Made by a program: the position numbers and the translations under genes. The notes below the pieces were generated by a model that did not search any database, was not told where the DNA came from, and was given only the letters and a program-made list of their open reading frames with translations. From Bacillota bacterium (GTDB taxonomy: Bacteria > Bacillota > Clostridia > Lachnospirales > CAG-274), in assembly GCA_017627115.1 (NCBI GenBank), contig JAGAHK010000266.1, forward strand, positions 1 through 7,005: a stretch of 7,005 nucleotides of DNA. The letters are read 5' to 3'. Below are positions 1 through 5,217 of the stretch, one piece after another; the first letter of the stretch is position 1; each line of letters starts with the position of its first letter.

Positions 1-54
1 ATTAATAAAGTAAAATTTTTATTTTTTTAAAAAATTATTTTTTGGGAGGGAAAA

Positions 55-696
55 ATGAAGAAAATATCGCGCTTTAAAAGAAGTGTAAGGTGTTTTTTGT
101 TTGCTGCTTGGGTAATGGCGGTGCTTGTGTGGCTGTGCGTGCTTTATGACCGCTTTTTGCTGCCTTCTGCGCAGAAAGTCTGCGAAAGCAGGACGGTCGC
201 TTTTATAAACGAACGTATGGCGGAAGCTCTTGAAAATGCAATAAAGGAAAATGGTATAAATACGTCGAAATTATTTTTATATGAGAAAAACAAAGAGGGC
301 AGGGCGGTGTTTCTGAGTACGGATACTGCGGCGGCAAACAGGCTTTGCGCCGATACCGCACAGAGGCTGTCTCGGACGCTTGCAAAAGGCGAAAACAATG
401 TTATATACATAAAAAGCGGTGCATTTACGGGTCTGTCGCTGCTTTCCGAAAGCGGTCCCGATATACCCGTGAAAATAAGCGTTATAGGTGATGCAAAAGC
501 CGACTGTAAAACAGAGGTGAAAGGTGTGGGGCTGAATAATGTATATTATTGCATTTATATTGAAATAAATGCACGCGCAGCCGCCTATAATCCGCTGCTC
601 AACAACGAGATAAACATAACGCGGCGGATATTGCTTGCGGATGCGGTATACTCGGGAGAAGTGCCGTCGGCTGTGCTGCCCGCTGCGATAAGATAG
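55..696 (+). CDS. yunB: Sporulation protein YunB
   Basis: This 213-residue protein matches the YunB family, a membrane protein needed for normal spore formation in Bacillus whose biochemical role is not settled. After a basic N-terminus there is one hydrophobic segment at about residues 12-31. The rest should lie outside the cytoplasm. The family signature is clear in the C-terminal half: a SGAFTGLSLL stretch (about 121-130), SGPDIPVKI (133-141), then GVGLNNVYYCIYIEINA (157-173) and YSGEVPSAVL near the end. These correspond to the 'G.LTGS.LL..GP.IPVKI', 'G.NQ..H.IYLE' and 'GEVP' parts of known YunB proteins. The ATG at 55 follows a GGGAGGG ribosome binding site (44-50). The gene stands apart from the downstream cluster, which has its own promoter. 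No GC-rich terminator hairpin is visible after the stop. The family call rests on remembered motifs but is strong; its presence implies a spore-forming host. Confidence 0.85.
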   Translation: MKKISRFKRSVRCFLFAAWVMAVLVWLCVLYDRFLLPSAQKVCESRTVAFINERMAEALENAIKENGINTSKLFLYEKNKEGRAVFLSTDTAAANRLCADTAQRLSRTLAKGENNVIYIKSGAFTGLSLLSESGPDIPVKISVIGDAKADCKTEVKGVGLNNVYYCIYIEINARAAAYNPLLNNEINITRRILLADAVYSGEVPSAVLPAAIR

Positions 697-827
697 GTTT
701 TTATTGAATTATGTATTTTTTTATAGGTAAATGATATAAATATTTATTTTTATTTAATTTTTTTCTTGCATTTTATATCTTAATGTTGTATAATGATAAC
801 TGTAGAATTATAAAATTGGAGAAGACT
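697..827 (+). other. AT-rich intergenic region with promoter and 5' leader
   Basis: This gap between yunB and the cpsC-like gene is strongly T-rich on the + strand, with several runs of five to seven T. It contains the sigma-A promoter described separately and a leader of roughly 27 bases. I see no GC-rich hairpin that would stop yunB transcription and no riboswitch-like structure. The T runs at 709-725 could help termination but lack a supporting stem. Confidence 0.6.
766..794 (+). promoter_or_regulatory. Sigma-A type promoter for the cpsCDB cluster
   Basis: A -35 box TTGCAT (766-771) and a perfect -10 box TATAAT (789-794) are separated by exactly 17 bases, the ideal spacing for the housekeeping sigma factor. 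Transcription would start near 800-802, leaving a leader of about 27 bases before the ATG at 828. AT-rich DNA just upstream could act as an UP element. This placement also rules out the upstream in-frame ATG at 783, which would lie before the transcription start. The boxes are read directly from the sequence; activity is inferred. Confidence 0.75.
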
Positions 828-1520
828 ATGGAAGAAAAAGAGATAGAAATAGATCTTAAACAGCTTCTTGATGCCTTGTTGGCAAGGTTGTGGGTCATAG
901 TCGCAGTGACTTTGATGGTGGGTGTGTTTGCTTTTTTATTCAGCAAATTTGCAATGACACCTTTGTATTCTGCGAAGTCTACGGTCTATATCAACAGTAA
1001 TGCGTCCTTTGTTTCAAAGGACATAAGTTCAAGCGAAATTACGGCTTCTTCACAAATGGCTACGGTTTTTGCGGAAATGCTCAAAAGCAACCTCATAATG
1101 AATGAGGTCCTCAAAAAAACAGAGCTTGACTATACCGCAGAACAGATAGCTTCAATGGTCAGCGCCTCTGCGGTGGACGAGACACCCGTTATGAAAATTA
1201 CGGTCGTAAGTCCATATCCAAAAGAAGCGGTGGTTATTGCCAATGCCATACTTGAAGTGGCGCCCGAAAAGATCCCCGACCTTATGGACGGCGGTTCCGT
1301 TAAAATAATAGATACTCCCGTAGAGCCGCAGTATCCATCATCTCCGAATGTCACAAAAAACACTATGCTCGGCTTTGTGCTCGGCTTTATATTGAGTGCG
1401 GGTCTGGTAGTGCTTATGGAATTGCTCGATTCCCGTGTGAAGGATGAGGAACAGCTCCGCAGTCTGCTTGAACTGCCCGTACTTGGTGTTATACCCGAGA
1501 TAACGGAGTCGGAAGTGTAA
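828..1520 (+). CDS. cpsC: Wzz/CpsC-family chain-length determinant and BY-kinase activator
   Basis: This 230-residue membrane protein has the Wzz/YveK/CpsC architecture: a short cytoplasmic N-terminus, TM1 at about residues 21-41, an extracellular domain (42-178), a proline-containing stretch before the second helix (PVEPQYPSSP, 164-173), TM2 at about 179-198, and a cytoplasmic tail. The tail contains DSRVKDEEQL and LPVLGVIPE (217-224), the 'D..IK.EE.....LPVLG.IP' ending typical of Gram-positive CpsC, YwqC and EpsA proteins. In this family the tail activates the partner tyrosine kinase, and the extracellular part influences polysaccharide chain length or export. Start choice: an in-frame ATG exists at 783, but it lies inside the promoter, whereas ATG 828 follows GGAGAAG (818-824) and gives the usual family N-terminus. 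The kinase gene begins 12 bases after the stop, so co-translation and a direct partnership are likely. The length is normal for a separate, non-fused Firmicutes version. Confidence 0.88.
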   Translation: MEEKEIEIDLKQLLDALLARLWVIVAVTLMVGVFAFLFSKFAMTPLYSAKSTVYINSNASFVSKDISSSEITASSQMATVFAEMLKSNLIMNEVLKKTELDYTAEQIASMVSASAVDETPVMKITVVSPYPKEAVVIANAILEVAPEKIPDLMDGGSVKIIDTPVEPQYPSSPNVTKNTMLGFVLGFILSAGLVVLMELLDSRVKDEEQLRSLLELPVLGVIPEITESEV

Positions 1521-1532
1521 AAGAGGGATAAG

Positions 1533-2300
1533 ATGCTGTTTAAACCAAAGAAAGCAAAAAAAGCCGACGGCTTTAAAACAGAAGTAGGCCGCTCGGAATA
1601 TGATGCTAAAAGAATACTTAACGATAATACCTCGTTTGATGTCAGAGAGGCGTTTAACGAGTTAAAAACAAATGTTATTTTTTCCATGACGGACAAAGGC
1701 ACCAAGAAGATCCTGGTCACAAGCTCCTTTGCCGCAGAGGGAAAAAGCACGACAAGTCTTAATCTGGCTATAAGTCTTGCGGAGAACAACAAAAAAGTCC
1801 TTTTGATCGATTGTGACCTTCGCCGTCCGAATGTGGGCAGACTGCTTCAATTCGACGAAAAAAGGGGGCTTTCAAATATACTTGTAAATGAATGTGAGAT
1901 CGGTGAGGCGCTGCATAAAACAAAGTATGCAAATCTTGATGTTGTGCTGACAGGCTCAACACCGCCAAACCCGACCGAACTTTTATCGTCGGAGGGTATG
2001 CAGGCGTTTATGGATAATGTATCGCAGCATTACGATTATGTTATCCTTGATACGCCGCCTGTCAACCTTGTTACGGATGCAGTCATATTATCGAGACTTG
2101 TCAACGGTGTCATCATTGTCTGCCGACAGTATGTGACAGAAAAGAAATTGCTGTTGTCGGCGGTGGAAAAACTCAGGTTTGTAAATGCCAGGATACTCGG
2201 TGTTGTCCTTAACGATGTTGCCACAGCAAAGGCAGACTATGGCAAATATGGCTACTACAACGGCACAAACAACAGTACGAATATCGAAAAGGCGAAATAA
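1533..2300 (+). CDS. cpsD: Bacterial tyrosine kinase (BY-kinase), CpsD/YwqD family
   Basis: This 255-residue cytoplasmic P-loop protein belongs to the MinD/ParA-like BY-kinases. Visible motifs are Walker A AAEGKST (67-73; lysine K71), Walker A' VLLIDCDLRRP (89-99; D93 and D95) and Walker B VILDTPP (170-176; D173). A C-terminal tyrosine cluster YGKYGYY (Y236, Y239, Y241, Y242) is the expected autophosphorylation tail. The segment around residues 37-46 (VREAFNELKT) matches the conserved N-terminal helix (E.(Y/F)..L.TN) used for oligomer packing in CpsD/CapB. No membrane helix is present, as expected when the activator is a separate protein. The kinase should bind the tail of the upstream CpsC-like protein, autophosphorylate in trans within a ring, and be reset by the downstream phosphatase. 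The start at ATG 1533 is preceded by AGAGGG (1522-1527). All catalytic motifs are intact, so I expect an active enzyme. Its substrates beyond itself cannot be read from sequence. Confidence 0.93.
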   Translation: MLFKPKKAKKADGFKTEVGRSEYDAKRILNDNTSFDVREAFNELKTNVIFSMTDKGTKKILVTSSFAAEGKSTTSLNLAISLAENNKKVLLIDCDLRRPNVGRLLQFDEKRGLSNILVNECEIGEALHKTKYANLDVVLTGSTPPNPTELLSSEGMQAFMDNVSQHYDYVILDTPPVNLVTDAVILSRLVNGVIIVCRQYVTEKKLLLSAVEKLRFVNARILGVVLNDVATAKADYGKYGYYNGTNNSTNIEKAK

Positions 2301-2326
2301 CGGCTTTAAGACAGGATTGGTCTTTG

Positions 2327-3031
2327 ATGATAGATTTTCATTCTCATTTTTTGCCAAAAATGGATGATGGCAGCAAAAGTTGTGAAATGTCGCTTGAAAT
2401 GCTTAAAACAAGCTACGATTACGGCATCGGGACGATGGTTGCCACACCGCATTTTTATATAAAACAAAATTCCGCAGCGCGTTTTCTCGAAAGGCGTAAA
2501 GAATCTTTTTCAAGGCTTGAAGAAGCCATTGCGGATTCAAAAGAAAAGGTGCCGGATATAATTCTCGGCGCAGAGGTCTACTATTTCAGGGGTATTTCGC
2601 ATTATGATGATATTGAAAAGCTGAAAATATCGGGTACCGATCTTCTTTTGCTTGAAATGCCGTTTGAACAGTGGAATAAACGTGTGCTTGACGAGGTAGA
2701 GGCAATACATGAAGAAACAGGCATTACACCTGTTATCGCACACCTTGACAGATACCTCGATTATCAGAAAGGCACGGATAATGTGGACAGACTGTTGGAT
2801 ATGGGCTTTCCGATACAGATAAATTCGGAGTTCGTAAACGGTTTTTTTACACGAAAAAAAGCTATTGAGATGATTACCGACGGTGTTGTCGATGTGTTGG
2901 GTTCGGACTGTCACAATATGGACAAGCGCAGACCCGACCTCGGCAAAAGCTTACAGATAATTGAGAAAAAATGTGGAGCGGATACCGTTGATAATATATA
3001 TAAAAAAAGCAGGCAGCTGCTTGGTTTGTGA
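2327..3031 (+). CDS. cpsB: Protein-tyrosine phosphatase, PHP family (CpsB/YwqE)
   Basis: This 234-residue enzyme is a manganese-dependent PHP-superfamily phosphatase that removes phosphate from the tyrosine tail of the BY-kinase. Metal-binding residues fall where the family has them: H5 and H7 (DFHSH), D14 (MDDG), H42 (ATPHF), E83 (LGAEVYY), E110 (LLLEMP), H139 (VIAHLDRY), and D194 and H196 (GSDCH). R142 and the RRP at 201-203 match conserved arginine positions. HSHFLPKMDDG replaces the more usual HSHILPGIDDG, a mild variation. The start could be TTG 2324 or ATG 2327; I chose ATG because the resulting MIDFHSH N-terminus is the family norm. The AGGA at 2313-2316 is a modest ribosome binding site. 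The gene lies 26 bases after the kinase, so both should be on one transcript. The length is slightly below the usual 240-255 residues, with no domain missing. Confidence 0.92.
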   Translation: MIDFHSHFLPKMDDGSKSCEMSLEMLKTSYDYGIGTMVATPHFYIKQNSAARFLERRKESFSRLEEAIADSKEKVPDIILGAEVYYFRGISHYDDIEKLKISGTDLLLLEMPFEQWNKRVLDEVEAIHEETGITPVIAHLDRYLDYQKGTDNVDRLLDMGFPIQINSEFVNGFFTRKKAIEMITDGVVDVLGSDCHNMDKRRPDLGKSLQIIEKKCGADTVDNIYKKSRQLLGL

Positions 3032-3087
3032 TTTAACGATTACAAAAAAGTATAAAACCTTTGTATTGGGGAATTTGGAAGGGAGTA

Positions 3088-3855
3088 ATGCATATCTCTG
3101 GACAAATAAAACCAAAGAAAAAACATACCGGACTGAAAATCTTTTTGGTTATAATTCTTGTTCTGGCTGCGGCTGTTGCGGGTGTGGCAGTGTGGCAAAG
3201 AGAGAATATAAAGGCGGTTGTCGACTCGCGGACTTATTCGCAGGAGGAAATAGCCGACAAAATAACCGCATCAAAAGAAAAGGTGCAGCAGTCTATGCAG
3301 GCTTACGATCTGCCTGTTATGCGTGATTTTACCTTTGAAGAAGAGGAACAGATACGCAAAGGCGAGATCACCGTTGAGGAAGCTATGCAGAAAATAATGG
3401 TCGAGTCACAGAACGACGGAACGGACGAAAATGCCGCAAATACCGATAATAACGCGCAGTCTTCTGACGGCAGCAATGCCGCGGCACAGACGGCGGGCGG
3501 TACGCAGACAGCGGGTGAAAAGACCGCAAGCTCTGTTCTTTCGGGGTATATAACGCAGCTTTACGAGATGAAAGCCTATTATTTAAGCCAGCTTGGCGGG
3601 CTTGAAAGCGAAATGCGCGCGGTATATGCACAAACGGGCAAAGACAAATCGAAGATACCCTCTATAATATCAAGCTATATGCCGAGGGCAGCCTCGATGG
3701 AAAGCGAATGTGACGGCAAGGTGAACAGCCTTATATCACAGCTGAGAAGCGAACTTGCTTCTATCGGCGCCGACACATCCATAGCAGACGAGATATATGA
3801 TGCCTATGTTAATGAAAAGGCGCTTAAAAAAGCCTATTATCTCAGTCTGTACTGA
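3088..3855 (+). CDS. Unrecognised single-pass membrane protein with coiled extracellular domains
   Basis: I do not recognise a named family for this 255-residue protein. It has a short basic cytoplasmic N-terminus (1-15, with KPKKK), one strong membrane helix (about 16-36) and no signal-peptidase site, so it should be bitopic with the C-terminus outside. The first external segment (about 45-106) is charged and helical, with YSQEEIADKI and a RDFTFEEEEQIRKGEITVEE motif. Next comes a low-complexity linker rich in N, D, A, Q, T and G (about 107-146), then a second helical domain (about 148-255) with many Tyr, Ser and Leu residues and a single cysteine (about 198). The N-terminal ATG at 3061 lacks a binding site; ATG 3088 follows GGAAGGGAG (3077-3085). 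The gene lies 56 bases after the phosphatase with no terminator between, so it may belong to the same transcript. A role in envelope or polysaccharide assembly is only an inference from position. Confidence 0.7.
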   Translation: MHISGQIKPKKKHTGLKIFLVIILVLAAAVAGVAVWQRENIKAVVDSRTYSQEEIADKITASKEKVQQSMQAYDLPVMRDFTFEEEEQIRKGEITVEEAMQKIMVESQNDGTDENAANTDNNAQSSDGSNAAAQTAGGTQTAGEKTASSVLSGYITQLYEMKAYYLSQLGGLESEMRAVYAQTGKDKSKIPSIISSYMPRAASMESECDGKVNSLISQLRSELASIGADTSIADEIYDAYVNEKALKKAYYLSLY

Positions 3856-3865
3856 TATTGTGAAT

Positions 3866-3918
3866 AAATAAGTGTTTTGTTTAAAAGAGTGTACATAATT
3901 AAGCAAAACCGCTTATTT
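3866..3918 (+). promoter_or_regulatory. Imperfect long-loop hairpin upstream of the dockerin-like gene
   Basis: AAATAAG (3866-3872) pairs with CTTATTT (3912-3918), and GTTTTG (3874-3879) pairs with CAAAAC (3904-3909). The two helices are separated by a small internal loop and enclose a loop of 24 bases. It is AT-rich and not followed by a clean T run, so it is a poor terminator. It could be an operator with two half-sites, a 5' mRNA element, or chance in AT-rich DNA. No convincing sigma-A promoter with correct spacing is visible in 3856-3960; CATAAT (3894-3899), inside the loop, resembles a -10 box but has no partner -35. Confidence 0.35.
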
Positions 3919-3948
3919 AAAATATTTTATATTAATAAAATTAAAAAT

Positions 3949-3954
3949 GGAGGA
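3949..3954 (+). promoter_or_regulatory. Strong Shine-Dalgarno that fixes the start at 3961
   Basis: GGAGGA sits six bases before ATG 3961, a near-ideal ribosome binding site. The reading frame is open further upstream (to about 3877), but those codons lie in the hairpin region, use rare start codons and would put a charged, AT-driven extension before an obvious signal peptide. The site therefore decides the start and agrees with the highly expressed look of the gene. Confidence 0.8.
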
Positions 3955-3960
3955 AAGAAT

Positions 3961-5073
3961 ATGAAGAAAAAAATCTTATTACTTGCAGGCACTGTTCTTG
4001 CAGCAATGACAATGGCAACAGGTGTTTATGCCGCAACTCTTCCCGGAGATGTTAACGGCAACAATCGTATCGACAACGAGGATCCCAGCCTTATTCTTAA
4101 CATCGCATTAAGCAGAGATGCAGCAGGCGAAAACGGCACGGATGCTTTCAACGAAACTTTAAATGTTGCAAACCTTGACCGTGACCTTGTTGGTGAAACA
4201 GTTGTTTCTCATAAGGACGGCACACCCGAGATCACAGCAAACGATGCTGCACTTGCTTACTACAAATTTATGAACAGAACATCTCTTAAGGTAGTTCTTT
4301 CAACAGAGAAATTCCCCGATATCAAGTACAATATCGATAAGGACCTTATGGATACAAAGGTTAAGGATGTTGTTGAGTTCTACATTGATCAGTATGCTCA
4401 GAAAGAACCCGATGCAAAGAAGTTCAACACAGCTATGAGCAAGCTTAAGTTAGGTCTTAAGGGCCAAATGACAACGCCTTATGAGCCAGAGGGTTGGAAC
4501 ATCCTTGCAAATGCAGCTAACAGCCTTTACACAGAGCCTATCTATGATACTTCTGTTACAGACTACGAGCAGATCGCTTATGGTAATGCAGATCTTGACA
4601 ATGCAACAGCAAAGGCTATCAAGGCAGCTTCTCTTCCCGTTGTTTCAAGCAATGGTACGGATACTTCCAAGGTTAATGCAGCTTACCTTAAGGCTTGCTA
4701 TGAGCAGGCTATCGGCGGTCTTGTTAACCTTAATCCTTCCGCTGATGCTGTTAAGGAAACAAAGAATAAGGCTAAAGCAGTTCTTGACAGCAACAACAAG
4801 AAGTACACAGCAAATGTTGCACTTGTTGCAGATGGTGTAAGAGTTGACAACGTACTTGACAACAAGGGTACAGACGAACTTGATGCTCTTATCGATACAG
4901 CAGCGGCTGCTAAGCTCTTCGATTATGAGAATGTTACAGTTGGTGATGTTTACAAGGCACTCATCGCTGTTACAGGCACACCCGAAAAGGATGTTAACGA
5001 AGACGGCGAATTCGCTTCTATCATCGGCGAGTACAACAACCACGATGCAGAAGTTTACCTTGTAAGAGAGTAA
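3961..5073 (+). CDS. Secreted protein with N-terminal dockerin-like domain, otherwise unknown
   Basis: This 370-residue exported protein starts with a signal peptide (basic MKKK, hydrophobic core, probable cleavage after VYA at residue 24). Directly after it is a dockerin type I-like calcium loop, PGDVNGNNRIDNED, with ligand positions D30, N32, N34, R36 (backbone) and D41, followed by the usual helix. A second half-repeat can be read as N71-L-D73-R-D75 joined to ITANDAALAYYKF (91-103), but about 13 extra residues interrupt the loop. The remaining 260 residues resemble no enzyme family I know. They carry no carbohydrate-active motif, SLH, LPXTG or transmembrane anchor, and only one cysteine (C246). 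Near the C-terminus DVNEDGEF (344-351) is again EF-hand-like but lacks the acidic residue expected at loop position 12. Isoleucine is coded by ATC or ATT with no ATA that I noticed, and lysine is mostly AAG, unlike neighbouring genes. That suggests strong expression. Function is open: structural matrix or surface protein, or a scaffold ligand. Confidence 0.72.
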   Translation: MKKKILLLAGTVLAAMTMATGVYAATLPGDVNGNNRIDNEDPSLILNIALSRDAAGENGTDAFNETLNVANLDRDLVGETVVSHKDGTPEITANDAALAYYKFMNRTSLKVVLSTEKFPDIKYNIDKDLMDTKVKDVVEFYIDQYAQKEPDAKKFNTAMSKLKLGLKGQMTTPYEPEGWNILANAANSLYTEPIYDTSVTDYEQIAYGNADLDNATAKAIKAASLPVVSSNGTDTSKVNAAYLKACYEQAIGGLVNLNPSADAVKETKNKAKAVLDSNNKKYTANVALVADGVRVDNVLDNKGTDELDALIDTAAAAKLFDYENVTVGDVYKALIAVTGTPEKDVNEDGEFASIIGEYNNHDAEVYLVRE

Positions 5074-5100
5074 TTCAGAGTAATTTATAGTAATTCAATG
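5071..5100 (+). repeat. Three 10-base tandem units spanning the stop codon
   Basis: Three imperfect units, TAATTCAGAG, TAATTTATAG and TAATTCAATG, follow one another, the first T-A-A being the stop codon of the dockerin-like gene. A degenerate fourth unit (TAGTATACAC) follows. The 10-base period equals about one helical turn. It may be replication slippage or a protein-binding array; nothing else identifies it. Confidence 0.5.
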
Positions 5101-5138
5101 TAGTATACACTTCAGTTAAAATTACACTTAAACAATAA

Positions 5139-5174
5139 ATATAAAAGACTGTTCTTTCGGGCAGTCTTTTATAT
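5139..5174 (+). terminator. Strong rho-independent-type terminator
   Basis: A perfect 13-base stem pairs ATATAAAAGACTG (5139-5151) with CAGTCTTTTATAT (5162-5174). The ten-base loop can zip further through U-G, U-G and C-G pairs to a UUUC tetraloop. The right arm ends in a T run (5167-5170) within AT-rich sequence, and the left arm's A run gives a matching T run on the other strand, so it could act in both directions. It lies 65 bases after the dockerin-like gene and should end that transcript, making the SLH gene separately transcribed or dependent on read-through. Confidence 0.85.
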
Positions 5175-5182
5175 TATATAAA

Positions 5183-5202
5183 GCATATTTATGCATATTT
5201 AT
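5183..5202 (+). repeat. Perfect 10-base direct repeat in the SLH gene leader
   Basis: GCATATTTAT occurs twice back to back (5183-5192 and 5193-5202) and abuts the AAGGAGG ribosome binding site (5203-5209). It has the same 10-base period as the array at 5071-5100 but a different sequence. It could be a binding site or a slippage product; no -35/-10 pair with good spacing is obvious between the terminator and this repeat. Confidence 0.55.
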
Positions 5203-5217
5203 AAGGAGGACAATTAA

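Noticed and set aside
783..827. Upstream in-frame ATG that would extend the CpsC-like protein by 15 residues
   Set aside because: It lies inside the promoter, before the expected transcription start, and has no ribosome binding site; ATG 828 has both context and the family N-terminus.
2961..3326. Open frame of about 120 codons bridging the phosphatase and the next gene, with a cysteine-rich CGCCGCG stretch
   Set aside because: It overlaps two well-supported genes in another frame, lacks a ribosome binding site and domain features, and the Cys/Gly run is the shadow of Ala/Val-rich membrane-helix codons.
4481..4840. Open frame in +2 relative to the dockerin-like gene
   Set aside because: Leu/Gln/Met-rich translation typical of a frame shadow under strongly biased codon use; no start signals.
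4645..5043. Antisense open frame of about 130 codons inside the dockerin-like gene
   Set aside because: It arises because the sense gene avoids the codons that would be antisense stops; no ribosome binding site or recognisable domain.
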